DNA of 64,000 bases. Source: Lientehia sp934351765 (GTDB lineage: Bacteria > Bacillota > Clostridia > Lachnospirales > Lachnospiraceae). Positions 50,229 to 59,899 of this stretch are shown here, in pieces. Position 1 is the stretch's first letter. Every line of letters starts with the position of its first letter. Under the pieces are notes generated by a model, which saw only the letters and a program-made list of their open reading frames with translations, did not search any database and was not told where the DNA came from. Location of the stretch: positions 27,832 to 91,831 of the forward strand of contig NZ_JBQKGG010000009.1 of the NCBI RefSeq assembly GCF_052118925.1, given 5' to 3'. The position numbers and the translations under genes were made by a program.

Positions 50229-53201
50229 CTATTCTCCCAGTTCCCGGATCTGTTCCGATGTGCTTCCCCGCAGCCAGCCCATGAGGGGCAGCCAGAAGAT
50301 CAGGACACAAAACAGCAGGATTCCAAGACAGATTCCTCCGTGGATCAGCCAGGGGTATGCCCCGAACCACTGCTTCCACTGATATAGAAGCCGCTCCTCA
50401 TTTCCGGAAAAGGCGTAAGGAGAAATCGCCTGAATCGCCTTCCGATTGGACAGCCATGCAGACAACAGCACTCCCGCATTTCCCACAAGCACTGCAAGAA
50501 TCCCGGTTTCCAGTCCCTGCCGCAGATGAAGCCGGATCAGCTCCCGTTTTCCGAAGCCCAGCGCCAGGAAGATGCCCAGCCGCTTTCGGTCCTCCGCCAG
50601 CCGTTCCGTCACAAGCTGAAGCAGAAACGCCGCCAGGACAAAGCCACCGGCCAGCATGACCGACAGATCCAGCATGACTGCGTCCAGCGCCCGGTCATAA
50701 TCTGCCTTCCAGTCCTCAAAGGTCTCCTCACTGCTTCCCCTTCTCTGCGCCGGGAAAAACTGGAGTCCGTATAGATCTGCCAGGCTTTGTAACGTGCCCT
50801 CGGTATCAACATCCGCCTGATTGGACAGTAAGATCCGAATGGAATCAAACCGGCTCTGATCCGAAGTTCTCCGGTAGATCCACTCATAGTTCTCCCTGCC
50901 CAGAGCCTCTCCGTCCGGCTCATCTTTGTATCTTTGCAGCCAGTAATCAAGGGCCAGTTCCTTATATTGACGATCCAGCCGGTTAGACAGGCTGCTGCTC
51001 ATCAATACGGTAAACGATGTAAGCCCATCGCTATTCTGCCTTGAAGATACCGCCTCATTCCAGAGTCCATGCTTTGTATTCTGAGGAAGTGAACGGATAA
51101 TCCCGCCGACCCGCACCGAAACTTCTATGATCTTCTCATATTCCAACTCGTTGGTCATTCGTCCGGTATTCTCATCTTCCTTCACCGATGTATACACAAG
51201 CCGCAGCGTCAAAGTATCTCCCGGTTTTATGGACTGTTCGGTATCATAAAACTTCCGATAAGCCGGATCCGCATTGAACGTAAACTTCTCCGACTCCTCC
51301 GTCATGGCACGGTAATCCGTCACCCGGTAGGGCGGAAGAAACAGCAGAACCTCCTCTCCGTCTGCAAAGGCGGCTTTATGATACGCGCCCTCCTCTACCA
51401 GCTCTGCCAGCCCCTCCATGTCCGGCTTCCACTGCGTATCCAGTGCCAGAACCGAAACAAGAGCCTGATCGTCCGCATTTCTCCATTCCTTATAATCTAC
51501 GTTGACTCCGCAGATGTACGGATCGGCAGTCCAGTTTTTCCTCTTCTTTTCAAAGGTGCTTTCTTCGATCCCGTTCCAGCGCACCGACAGCGGATCCTCC
51601 CAGAAATCGGTTGTATTTTTCCAGGTATACACCTCTTCCACACCGGGGACCTTCCGGATCTGCTCCAGAAATACATCATTCATGTTCTTTTCCCAGAGCT
51701 GCGCATTGATTCCCACGGTGTTCATCTCATAATAAAACGCCAGTTCACCGTTCCGATACGGAGCCATGACCGTCATCAGGTGGTAAAACGGCAGAAGGAT
51801 CACCAGCGCAAACAGCATGGTCATTGCCAGTACGCCCACTCGGAAGCTCCTTCCGCTGCGCCCGGTCACCAGCCGCTTCTTCGAATAACGCCTCTTCGGC
51901 TTCAGCGCCGGTACACGGCGTACCTTCGCCTGGATCTCACCTCTCGCCGGAATCCTGCTTCCTTTCCGCACTGGAACCATGGCGCCTGCATAAACCATAA
52001 GCACGGCACCGGCCAAACAGATCACAAGGAGCCACGGATCCAGCGAGAACCGCATACTCCTGATCCCGGCGATTCCGCTTCCCCACAAGATCAACGCCGT
52101 CAGACCTCCGCCGAGGATCGTTCCGGCCAGAAGTGCTTTCCATAACACATCGGTGATCTCCCAGAAGATCAGGCGGCGCACCTGGCGGTCGGTGGCGCCG
52201 ATGGCTTTCAGGATTCCCACCTGGCGGCTCCGGCTTCTCATCTGCACCGTAAGGATCTGTAAAATCAGAAGCGCCGCCAGAAGCAGAACCACCAGAAATG
52301 CCACTGCCAGATACATAAGGCTCTGTTTGGAACGGAATCCGTAGCCATAGCTGTTGAAGGAAAAATGGCTGATGGTCTCCATGGACTCCGATTCCATTCC
52401 ATAGACGGCGATGGTATCTGCCGGGTCCCCGTCGATTTCCATAAACATGTCATACAGCGGTTCCCAGGAGTAATCGTCCGCCGCCCGGTCGCTGATCACT
52501 GCCGTCACCAGAGAATATCCCTTGCTCTGCCAGCTTCCGCCGTAGGTATTTAAGATGCCGCAGAGCCGATAGGTTTTCTGTTCCGCCGCACCGTCTTTAC
52601 TGCACACCGAAACCGTTATCGGTTCTCCCAGCCGTGCCTCGCCGCCAAGGCGCAGGATCTGTGCCTCGGTCATGGCGATTTCCCCCAGCGCCTCCGGAAA
52701 ACGACCTTCCTTCACCGTGACCCGTCCGAGCCGTCTGGCTTCCTCATCCATGGTACCCACCACACCGAACATTCCGAAATAGTTTTTCACATCTCGCTCC
52801 ATGTCCAGTCCCAAAAAGACCTGTGCCTGGGTTTCCAGACTGTCCAGCCGTTCTCCGGTCCCCTGCTCGTAGGCCTCAGCCTTTTTTTCCAGCTCTTTGA
52901 TCTCCTCCAGCGCATCTTCCCGGATCAGATCTCCCACCACCTTGCAGACTCCGATGGCCTTTGTCGCCGGATTTTCGGAAAAGGCACGCAGCCGCTCTTC
53001 ATCGCCCTCAAAATACGCCGCCTTCCACTGTCCGTAAGTGTCCAGACGAATTTCATCTGCCGTTTTCCGGGAAATGCTGAACCAGGTGACCCCTGCTCCG
53101 ATCAGGAAAAACAGGAAAAACAAGACCAGAAATAACGCTCCGTTCTCCCGCTTTCTGCCTCCTGCTGACCGTTTCGCCAGCTCTCTGATGGTTGCTTTCA
53201 T
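50229..53201 (-). CDS. FtsX-like ABC permease
   Basis: A 990-residue permease. A first membrane helix at about residues 22-40, a large extracytoplasmic domain, three helices (about 295-410, with KQSLMYLAVAFLVVLLLAAL and the FtsX loop VGILKAIGATDRQVRRLIFW), another helix after RSFRVGVLAMTMLFALVIL, a second large domain and three C-terminal helices with LGIFLALGFGKRELIRLHLR. This is the duplicated 10-helix arrangement of large FtsX/MacB-type permeases. ATG 53201 is fixed by GGAGGG; a long open frame upstream to 53432 has no RBS. Target unknown. Confidence 0.85.
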   Translation of the reverse strand: MKATIRELAKRSAGGRKRENGALFLVLFFLFFLIGAGVTWFSISRKTADEIRLDTYGQWKAAYFEGDEERLRAFSENPATKAIGVCKVVGDLIREDALEEIKELEKKAEAYEQGTGERLDSLETQAQVFLGLDMERDVKNYFGMFGVVGTMDEEARRLGRVTVKEGRFPEALGEIAMTEAQILRLGGEARLGEPITVSVCSKDGAAEQKTYRLCGILNTYGGSWQSKGYSLVTAVISDRAADDYSWEPLYDMFMEIDGDPADTIAVYGMESESMETISHFSFNSYGYGFRSKQSLMYLAVAFLVVLLLAALLILQILTVQMRSRSRQVGILKAIGATDRQVRRLIFWEITDVLWKALLAGTILGGGLTALILWGSGIAGIRSMRFSLDPWLLVICLAGAVLMVYAGAMVPVRKGSRIPARGEIQAKVRRVPALKPKRRYSKKRLVTGRSGRSFRVGVLAMTMLFALVILLPFYHLMTVMAPYRNGELAFYYEMNTVGINAQLWEKNMNDVFLEQIRKVPGVEEVYTWKNTTDFWEDPLSVRWNGIEESTFEKKRKNWTADPYICGVNVDYKEWRNADDQALVSVLALDTQWKPDMEGLAELVEEGAYHKAAFADGEEVLLFLPPYRVTDYRAMTEESEKFTFNADPAYRKFYDTEQSIKPGDTLTLRLVYTSVKEDENTGRMTNELEYEKIIEVSVRVGGIIRSLPQNTKHGLWNEAVSSRQNSDGLTSFTVLMSSSLSNRLDRQYKELALDYWLQRYKDEPDGEALGRENYEWIYRRTSDQSRFDSIRILLSNQADVDTEGTLQSLADLYGLQFFPAQRRGSSEETFEDWKADYDRALDAVMLDLSVMLAGGFVLAAFLLQLVTERLAEDRKRLGIFLALGFGKRELIRLHLRQGLETGILAVLVGNAGVLLSAWLSNRKAIQAISPYAFSGNEERLLYQWKQWFGAYPWLIHGGICLGILLFCVLIFWLPLMGWLRGSTSEQIRELGE

Positions 53202-53340
53202 GCCGCGCCCTCCCTTCTGTTTCTGCTTTTTTATTTCACAAAATCCTCCGCCCGCAGCGCTGTTTTTCAGGGAAATAAAAAAACGTAACCTGCTGTTCTT
53301 TCCTGATTCCATGGTATCATAGAATCTGTTTCCTGGCACG

Positions 53341-53354
53341 TTACGTTTTCGTAA
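53341..53354. promoter_or_regulatory. Palindrome upstream of the FtsX transporter
   Basis: TTACG-TTTT-CGTAA, a perfect short inverted repeat in the 181-base gap between the permease and the histidine kinase; a similar CGTAAC occurs at 53283-53288. It could be the binding site of the neighbouring response regulator; no direct evidence. Confidence 0.3.
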
Positions 53355-53382
53355 GGTTTGATTTCCAAAATCTCTGAGTTTC

Positions 53383-54534
53383 TTATTCCGAATAAGCTTC
53401 TGCACCTTCCAGAATCCGGAAGCGCAGGACAAACTCCGTTCCCGCCTTTCGTCCGTCCGCTTCTTTTATCGGAAATACCTGGATCGAACCATGATTGGCT
53501 TCCACGATCTCTTTCACCATGTTCATGCCAAGGCCGGTTCCGCCGGACACTTCCTTTCCGGTGTAAAACCGGTCAAAGAGATGGGCCGCCTCATCGGCAC
53601 TCATGCCGCCGCCCTCGTCCTGCCAGTCCAGAACCACTTCCGTTCCTTCGGTCCGCCCCGTCACCAGGATCGTTCCGCCGTCCATGGCCTCCGCCGAGTT
53701 TTTCAGCAGATTGGAAAGAGCGGTTTTCAGCCAGCGCCCGTCTGCAAAAAGGCTTAATCCCGCCTCCAATCTGGTTTCCAGCCGAATCTGTTTCTGTTCC
53801 AGAAACGCTTCCTGTTCTTCTTTTACGCTGTCCAAAAGGACCTGCACCGATGTTTCCGCTGAAACCATCACAAGCTTTCCTGCCACCAGACGGCTGGAAT
53901 TCAACAGCTCGTCCACGGTTTCTTTCAGGCGGCCGCACTGCTCCTGGCAGTCCTCCAGTTTATTTTTTACCGCCTCCGGAAGCATTTCCGACCTGGTTTC
54001 CATCAGATCCAGATCCAGCCGGATCGCTGTCAGCGGTGTTTTCATCTGATGGACCATGTTTTCCATGAACCGGTTCAATCCTTCTTTTTCCTCCTGGATC
54101 ATACGGACCATGCCCGCGTTTCTCCGTCCCAGAAGCTCCGCCTGGTTTGCCAGCGCCGAAAGGATTCCTTCCTTCCACCGGTCCATTTCCGGTTTTTTCC
54201 CTGCCGCGATCTGTTCCATGGCAAGGGACAACCCGCAGATCTTATGAAACAGCCGCGATACGGTACGGTTCACATACAGAAAACAGCCAACAGACAGAAG
54301 CACAAACCAGACTACCGCCCCAATAAGCACCGTCTGGCTGCTCTCTGCCATCATGGACAAAAGAATTGTCCGGCTCTGCTCCCCGTAAAGATCATACAAC
54401 GCCGCGCCGGTCTGCGCCAGGCAGCGTTTTCGCTCCAGCCACACCAGCAATACTCCCGAACACGAACAAAGCGCCAGAAACAGCAGACTGCCGTTCCGAA
54501 TCCGCCGAAGCTCCTGATTTCCTGCATATTCCAT
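53383..54534 (-). CDS. Sensor histidine kinase
   Basis: A 383-residue two-component kinase: two membrane segments (about residues 14-31 and 69-88) with a short extracytoplasmic loop, H-box MVHQMKTPLTAIRLDLDLM with the phospho-accepting His, N-box LSNLLKNSAEAMDGG, and G-boxes WQDEGGGMS and SGGTGLGMNMVKEIVEA. Lies 24 bases after the response regulator gene and directly before an FtsX-type ABC transporter, an arrangement like BceRS-BceAB modules. Confidence 0.9.
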   Translation of the reverse strand: MEYAGNQELRRIRNGSLLFLALCSCSGVLLVWLERKRCLAQTGAALYDLYGEQSRTILLSMMAESSQTVLIGAVVWFVLLSVGCFLYVNRTVSRLFHKICGLSLAMEQIAAGKKPEMDRWKEGILSALANQAELLGRRNAGMVRMIQEEKEGLNRFMENMVHQMKTPLTAIRLDLDLMETRSEMLPEAVKNKLEDCQEQCGRLKETVDELLNSSRLVAGKLVMVSAETSVQVLLDSVKEEQEAFLEQKQIRLETRLEAGLSLFADGRWLKTALSNLLKNSAEAMDGGTILVTGRTEGTEVVLDWQDEGGGMSADEAAHLFDRFYTGKEVSGGTGLGMNMVKEIVEANHGSIQVFPIKEADGRKAGTEFVLRFRILEGAEAYSE

Positions 54535-54558
54535 TCTGTCTCCCCCTGTTCTGTATCG

Positions 54559-55245
54559 TTACCGTTCCACCGGAACCGTCCAGCGGTAGCCCACATACCG
54601 GACCGTTTCCAGATACGCCTTTCCTTCATACATTCCCAGCTTGTCCCGCAGTCTGCTCACATGCACACGGACCGTATTATCCTCGATGAACTGTCCGTGC
54701 TTGTCCCATACCAGGCGCACCAGTTCGTCTCTGGAGACAGGCTCCGGCCACGCCCGCATAAGGAGCCATGCCACCCGGCCTTCCTTCGGTGTCAGAGGAA
54801 TCTCTTCTCCGTCCCGCTCGATCCTCCGGCTTCTCCGGTCAAAGATCAGGTTCCCGCTTTTCCAGGTGTCTGTCTCACTGCTTCCGCTCCGCCGCAGTAA
54901 CGCCGCCACTCTGGAAAGAAGTTCCTTTAACCGAAACGGCTTTGCCACATAATCATCGCCGCCCAGCTCCAGTCCTTTCACCGTGTTTGCCTCATCGGAA
55001 TACGCCGTCAGAAACAATACCGGGATCTTTGATACCTGCCGCAGTTCCCGGCAGACTTCAAATCCGCTGATCCCCGGCAGGCGCACATCCAGGATCCAGA
55101 GATCCCATGTCTCCTGCTCCAGACCGGAAAGAGCCTCTTCTCCGGTTCTTGCACCGACCGCTTCATAGCCCTGATCGGTCAGCGCTTCCAGAAGCCCCTC
55201 CCGCACGGAAGTCTCATCTTCCACAACCAGAATCCGTTTTGCCAT
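54559..55245 (-). CDS. OmpR-family response regulator
   Basis: A 228-residue regulator: receiver domain with phospho-Asp in DLWILDVRLPGISG, conserved Lys in DDYVAKPFRLKELL, and a winged-helix DNA-binding domain (LTPKEGRVAWLLMRAWPEPV, VRVHVSRLRDKLG, RYVGYRW). Start ATG 55245 with GGAG; the frame's start at 55314 is upstream of a terminator hairpin. Likely controls the FtsX transporter genes. Confidence 0.92.
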   Translation of the reverse strand: MAKRILVVEDETSVREGLLEALTDQGYEAVGARTGEEALSGLEQETWDLWILDVRLPGISGFEVCRELRQVSKIPVLFLTAYSDEANTVKGLELGGDDYVAKPFRLKELLSRVAALLRRSGSSETDTWKSGNLIFDRRSRRIERDGEEIPLTPKEGRVAWLLMRAWPEPVSRDELVRLVWDKHGQFIEDNTVRVHVSRLRDKLGMYEGKAYLETVRYVGYRWTVPVER

Positions 55246-55260
55246 ACGCTTCTCCTTTTG

Positions 55261-55302
55261 AAAAAGGGACAGACACCGCTTCTTCTGATGTCTGCCCCTT
55301 TT
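55261..55302 (-). terminator. Terminator between deacetylase gene and response regulator
   Basis: AAAAGGGGCAGACA and TGTCTGTCCCTTTT pair, followed by T on the minus strand. It ends the deacetylase transcript a few bases before the response-regulator RBS and may also act as an attenuator. Confidence 0.75.
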
Positions 55303-55380
55303 CTGTTCGTTCACTGAAAATCCGTTTAAAACCTGTTTTCTGTAAAAAACCAGACTTGTTTGATATCGTTTCTTCTACGC

Positions 55381-57093
55381 TTATGATCCAAAATCAGTCT
55401 TGATGATGTCAGCGGAATAGTAAACCTGTCCGCCCACAAACGGAATTCCCTTGGCCGCATACATTTCTTCCATGGTTACAAGCTGGAAGCCCTGCGCCTT
55501 CAGCTCCGGAATGATGGTCTTGCAGGCCTCAATGGTCCATTCGTGAATATCGTGCATTAAAATAATGTCGCCGTCAGCCGCCTTTGTCTTTTCATCATAC
55601 AGAACGGCATTGATGGTTGCCTCCGCACTCTTCGTCTGCCAGTCCAGAGTGTCTACATCCCATCGGGCCAGCGGATACTCGTTCACATAGGCGAGCACAT
55701 GATTATTCCAGCCGCCGTAAGGAGGGCGGACGGTGCTTGCTTTCGGATATCCCCAGCCGGTGAGGATATCGTTGACACCTTCGATCTGCTGGGTGATCTC
55801 CTCATCGGTGATATTTTTCAGGTTCTCGTGGTTCATGGTATGATTGCCTACCTGGCAGCCAAGCGCCAGCTCCCGGCCGACGATCTCCTTGGCATCTGCC
55901 GCCTTGAGTGAATCACCCACAACAAAAAAGGTTGCTCTGGCATCGTTTTCTTCCAGAATATCCAGAAGCTCCGGTGTTGTGGAAGCCTTGGGGCCATCGT
56001 CAAAGGTCAGACAGATCATGGGCTTCGCAGGATCCACCTTGCTGCTCCCGGAAGCTGCAGGCTGACCGGAGGCTGCCTGTCCGTCTCCTGCGAGATCCAC
56101 AGTCAGATAATCGCTCAGATCTGTCATGGGGATCGTAAAGGAGATGGTATCGGTCTTTTCCGGGATCAGAGATCCACCCGCAAAGTAAAGAGTCAGTCCG
56201 TCCTCATTCCAGGTGTAATACTGGAAGTTCACCTCTGCAGCCGCAGTGGCCGCCTCCTGCACGGTTCCCTCCTGAGTCTCGGCAAATGCCTTGGTCTTTT
56301 CCGACAGAAGCTCCAGATAACCGTCCTTCAGCACATCGGAAAGAGCAAGCTGAGCGCCATCCGTCAGACGGTAGGTATAAGTCTCCACCCGGCTGGACTG
56401 ATTATCCGAGGGAAGCTGCTTCTGAATATCGAATTTCACAGAAACCACGGAATTTCCGGTCTGGTAGATTTCATAATCGGCCACCATGGTCATGCGCTTC
56501 GGTGTATCGGTCCGCTGTGACTGCACCTCACTCTTGAATACCGAAACAATATCCTCAGCCCGCTCCTTGATGGCTGCATCAATGGTATCATTTCCAATTA
56601 CCGGATAGCGAAGGGCATATCCCTCATAATCGGCAATTTCTTTTAATTCCTGCGCTTTCCCGATCTCCTGCCTGTCGGCAGATACGCTGTACTGAAAATC
56701 CGCATCTGTCAGCTTCTGGAGTGTTTCCGAATTACTGGTTTCGGAAGCTGTTCCTGAAACCGGAGAATCATTCCGGTGCATAAACTTCCAGCCGATGACG
56801 CCTGCCAGCACTACCGCAAGAATCACCAGCAGCACGATGATCGTCATATGTACCTTCCTTCGGCTGTCCCGCTTTCTGCCTCTCGACGGAGATCGGTGCG
56901 GTCTTTCCTTCTCGTAACCTTCATGTTCCGAAGGCATTCTCTGATTTCTCGGGCCCTGATAGCTGCTTTCGTGATGCGCCGAAGCCGTTTTATGACCCTG
57001 GACATGCGTTCCCTGCGCACTGTTCCGGTTTGTTCTCGGTCTGTGAGACAGCTGGATATATTCCAGCTCTTCCTTTTTTCCGTCCTGTGACAT
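55381..57093 (-). CDS. PdaC-like membrane-anchored polysaccharide deacetylase
   Basis: A 570-residue protein: cytosolic, very basic N-terminus (about 1-80), one membrane helix (TIIVLLVILAVVLAGVIGWK), a PdaC-type DUF4163/DUF3298 region (about 130-330), a short linker, and a NodB deacetylase domain with ICLTFDDGPKAS, QVGNHTMNHENL, TVRPPYGGWNNHV, WDVDTLDWQ and IILMHDIHEWT. The Asp-His-His metal site and catalytic Asp are complete. It would deacetylate peptidoglycan or another surface glycan. ATG 57093 with AGAGG is chosen; the frame runs on to 57270 without an RBS. Confidence 0.88.
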   Translation of the reverse strand: MSQDGKKEELEYIQLSHRPRTNRNSAQGTHVQGHKTASAHHESSYQGPRNQRMPSEHEGYEKERPHRSPSRGRKRDSRRKVHMTIIVLLVILAVVLAGVIGWKFMHRNDSPVSGTASETSNSETLQKLTDADFQYSVSADRQEIGKAQELKEIADYEGYALRYPVIGNDTIDAAIKERAEDIVSVFKSEVQSQRTDTPKRMTMVADYEIYQTGNSVVSVKFDIQKQLPSDNQSSRVETYTYRLTDGAQLALSDVLKDGYLELLSEKTKAFAETQEGTVQEAATAAAEVNFQYYTWNEDGLTLYFAGGSLIPEKTDTISFTIPMTDLSDYLTVDLAGDGQAASGQPAASGSSKVDPAKPMICLTFDDGPKASTTPELLDILEENDARATFFVVGDSLKAADAKEIVGRELALGCQVGNHTMNHENLKNITDEEITQQIEGVNDILTGWGYPKASTVRPPYGGWNNHVLAYVNEYPLARWDVDTLDWQTKSAEATINAVLYDEKTKAADGDIILMHDIHEWTIEACKTIIPELKAQGFQLVTMEEMYAAKGIPFVGGQVYYSADIIKTDFGS

Positions 57094-57255
57094 ATTGGTT
57101 CCTCTGCCTTTCTTTTTCCTTTCTTTTTCAATCGTTCCTATTCTATCACATATCCGTAAAAACTTCCTACATATTTTTCTGACAATTTTATTATATCTTT
57201 CTGAACATCTCTTCCTGAACTTCGGTTCTTTTCTTAATTTCCCTCCATCCATAGT

Positions 57256-57291
57256 CAAAGCCCCTCCCACAAGCTTCCTTGTAGCGGGGCT
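57256..57291 (-). terminator. Probable terminator after thrC
   Basis: AGCCCC..TACAAG pairs with CTTGT...GGGGCT; the minus-strand T-tract is short (TTTGACT), so strength is uncertain. Confidence 0.5.
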
Positions 57292-57391
57292 CAGACATCA
57301 TACTCGCTTTTATTGACTGATTCCGTTCCGACACAGCCATTCCGGCCTGTCTTTAAACAGGACTTCACACCCTGCGTTCACAGGAATTCAT

Positions 57392-58882
57392 TTAGATTCC
57401 CAGAAATTTCTTTACGGTCTCCTTCATTTCACCGGTCTCGCACACGGTCTTATGAAGCACCGGTGCCGTCCGGATCTCCTCGATTGCCTCCGGAACCTTC
57501 ACGCCGGAAAGTCTGGAAAGCTCATCTACCAGAGCAAAATCCTCCATGGCATCATACTTGGGATCGATGGCTGTCAGCACGCTTCTTGTAAATTTATAAG
57601 GACTGGCGGTGGACGCGATTACCGTCTTGTTTTCATCTCCGCTTTTATTCTTATACTGGCGATATACATAGGAAGCAACTGCCGTATGGGTGTCGATGAT
57701 ATAACCTGTCTTGTCGTATAACGCCTTGATCTCCTCGGCGGTTTCCTTTTCGTCTGCATAGCCGCCGACAAAATCAGACAGCTCACTCTTCATGGACTCG
57801 GTGATCTCGTACTTTCCGTTCTCGGAAAGAGATTTCATCAGCTCTGCGTCCTTTCCTGCGTCCGCACCGGCAATCTTATAGAGCAGACGCTCCAGATTAC
57901 TGGAGATCAGGATATCCATGGACGGAGAACTGGTCAGGATAAACGCCCGGTTCCGGTCATACGTTCCGGTCTGGAAGAAATCGAACAGAACCTTATTTTC
58001 ATTGGACGCGCATAACAGCTTTCCGATAGGCAGTCCCATCTGCTTTGCATAATATGCTGCCAGGATATTTCCGAAGTTTCCGGTAGGAACCGTCACATTG
58101 ATGGTCTCGCCTTCTTTAATGATTCCCTTCTTTAACATCTGTCCGTAGGCATATACATAGTAAACCACCTGGGGAACCAGACGGCCCACATTGATCGAGT
58201 TTGCAGAAGAGAACTGATAACCGTTTTTATCCAGCTCGGCAGCCAGCTCCTTATCACCGAACATGGCTTTTACACCGCTCTGGGCATCATCAAAGTTTCC
58301 ATGGATTCCCACAACAAAGGTGTTGTCACCCTTCTGGGTCACCATCTGTTTTTTCTGGATCGGGCTTACGCCATCCCTGGGATAGAATACAATAATCTTC
58401 GTTCCCGGCACATCTGCGAATCCGGCAAGAGCAGCCTTTCCTGTATCTCCGGAGGTTGCCGTCAAAATCACGATATCATTTTTGATCTGATTTTTTCTTG
58501 CCGCTGTTACCATGAGATACGGCAGGATGGAAAGTGCCATGTCCTTGAAGGCAATGGTTTTTCCGTGGAACAGCTCCAGATAATAAGCACCGTCTGCCTC
58601 TTTTAACGGAGCGATCTCCTTTGTATCAAATTTATCATCATACGCACTGTTAATACATGCTTTTAATTCTTCTTCCGTATAATCTGTCAGAAATTCTTTC
58701 ATCACAGCGTATGCTGTTTCCTGGTAAGAAAGACCGGAAAGCTCTCCAAGCTTTACCGGAAGCGCCGGGATCCGGTCAGGAACAAACAGACCGCCGTCAT
58801 CAGCCAGTCCCTTGAGAATTGCCTGAGATGACGTTACCTTGCCGCCTGCACCTCTTGTACTTCCATATAACAATTCGGACAT
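57392..58882 (-). CDS. thrC: Threonine synthase
   Basis: A 496-residue PLP enzyme converting O-phosphohomoserine to threonine. Long (yeast/E. coli) type: N-terminal YGSTRGAGGKVTSSQAILKG, PLP-lysine in HGKTIAFKDMALSILPYL, phosphate-binding TATSGDTGKAALAGFADVPG, and PTGNFGNILAAYYAKQMGLP. RBS GAGAGG before ATG 58882. Transcribed alone. Confidence 0.94.
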   Translation of the reverse strand: MSELLYGSTRGAGGKVTSSQAILKGLADDGGLFVPDRIPALPVKLGELSGLSYQETAYAVMKEFLTDYTEEELKACINSAYDDKFDTKEIAPLKEADGAYYLELFHGKTIAFKDMALSILPYLMVTAARKNQIKNDIVILTATSGDTGKAALAGFADVPGTKIIVFYPRDGVSPIQKKQMVTQKGDNTFVVGIHGNFDDAQSGVKAMFGDKELAAELDKNGYQFSSANSINVGRLVPQVVYYVYAYGQMLKKGIIKEGETINVTVPTGNFGNILAAYYAKQMGLPIGKLLCASNENKVLFDFFQTGTYDRNRAFILTSSPSMDILISSNLERLLYKIAGADAGKDAELMKSLSENGKYEITESMKSELSDFVGGYADEKETAEEIKALYDKTGYIIDTHTAVASYVYRQYKNKSGDENKTVIASTASPYKFTRSVLTAIDPKYDAMEDFALVDELSRLSGVKVPEAIEEIRTAPVLHKTVCETGEMKETVKKFLGI

Positions 58883-58995
58883 TTGTTTTTCCTCTCTTTT
58901 CTGCTCTTTTCGATGGGTTCCCCCGTTATCCGTTTATCATCATAACACAGCTGATTTCATTTGTCACCCCGGATTTTTGAATTGCCTGCCGCCTT

Positions 58996-59286
58996 GCGCG
59001 GCTCCACCCAGGCCAAACACCCTAAGTTCATAGTCTGCTTTTCACGCCGGCCCGGCATGTTACTGCTACGGAAAATCACTCTCCGCGACTCCACCCAGGC
59101 CAGCCAGCCGGCACATACTCTAGTTGCCTCTGTCTGGCCTGGGCAGTGAATCCGCGAAGAAACGTAGTTGTTAAACAAAAATACCGGGGCTCGGGACGTC
59201 CCCTGCGCAGCAGACATGCACGATTCCGGCTGATTAAAATCCTTCCGATATTTTCGCCTCTATCTGGCCTGGGCAGTGGATCCGCG
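58996..59286. repeat. Four-copy interspersed repeat in thrC-ybaK spacer
   Basis: The 483-base spacer 58883-59365 has no convincing gene. It holds two direct copies of a motif CGCGGCTCCACCCAGGCCA (58998-59016 and 59085-59103, one with GACT) and two in the opposite orientation (59134-59156 and 59264-59286, CTGGCCTGGGCAGTG(A/G)ATCCGCG). The opposed copies can pair in hairpins. An ORF of 86 codons on the minus strand simply reads through the repeats (LAWVESRR / LAWVEPRK). Confidence 0.7.
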
Positions 59287-59365
59287 CAAATACAGATACC
59301 GGCGATTTGGGGAGGGAGTATGTGCGTCTTCCGTCCGAAACGCCGGTATCTGATTTATGTTTGAT

Positions 59366-59851
59366 CTACATTTCCTTCACCAGGCTGGTAAGCTCTGCCC
59401 CGGTAAAGGCCGCCAGCTTCTCCGGATCCACAAACATCTGAACCCCTCTCTGCCCGGCGCTGACTGCGATCTCATCAAACAGTACAGCTGTTTCTTCTAT
59501 ATAAGTAGGGTATTTCTTTTTCATACCCACCGGTGAACATCCGCCCCGGATATAGCCGGTCAGACCCTGAAGCTCCTTGACATGTATCATCTCCACCCGC
59601 TTGTCCCCAGCTGCTGTGGCTGCCTTCTTCAGATCCAGCTCCTCGCAGACCGGAATACAGAACACCAGAATTCCTTTTTTCTCTCCCCGGGCCACCAGTG
59701 TTTTAAAAACCTGATCCTTGTCCAGTCCCAGCTGTGCCACCACATGAGCGCCGCTGAGATCACTTTCGTCCACCTCATATTCCATCGTGTGAAAGGGGAT
59801 CCCCTCCGCCTCCAACAACCGCATTGCATTGGTTTTTACTGCCTTCGCCAT
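59366..59851 (-). CDS. ybaK: YbaK/EbsC-type Cys-tRNA(Pro) deacylase
   Basis: A 161-residue trans-editing enzyme that hydrolyses Cys-tRNA(Pro). The YbaK core is visible: VFKTLVARGEKKGILVFCIP with the conserved Lys, ELDLKKAATAAGDKRVEMIH, and GYIRGGCSPVGMKKKYPTYI. It stands behind leuCD but is separated by a terminator. RBS GAGGAG. Confidence 0.9.
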   Translation of the reverse strand: MAKAVKTNAMRLLEAEGIPFHTMEYEVDESDLSGAHVVAQLGLDKDQVFKTLVARGEKKGILVFCIPVCEELDLKKAATAAGDKRVEMIHVKELQGLTGYIRGGCSPVGMKKKYPTYIEETAVLFDEIAVSAGQRGVQMFVDPEKLAAFTGAELTSLVKEM

Positions 59852-59869
59852 GTTACACTCCTCTTACCG

Positions 59870-59897
59870 GAAAGAGCGCCCCGCAGGGCGCCCTTTC
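59870..59897 (-). terminator. Terminator after leuD
   Basis: AGGGCGCCC and GGGCGCTCT with loop TGCG, followed by TT on the minus strand; lies between leuD stop and the ybaK RBS. Confidence 0.7.
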
Positions 59898-59899
59898 GT

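Noticed and set aside
58957..59217. 86-codon minus-strand ORF in the thrC-ybaK spacer
   Set aside because: It reads through the interspersed repeats; its repeated LAWVE segments come from the repeat motif, and there is no RBS.
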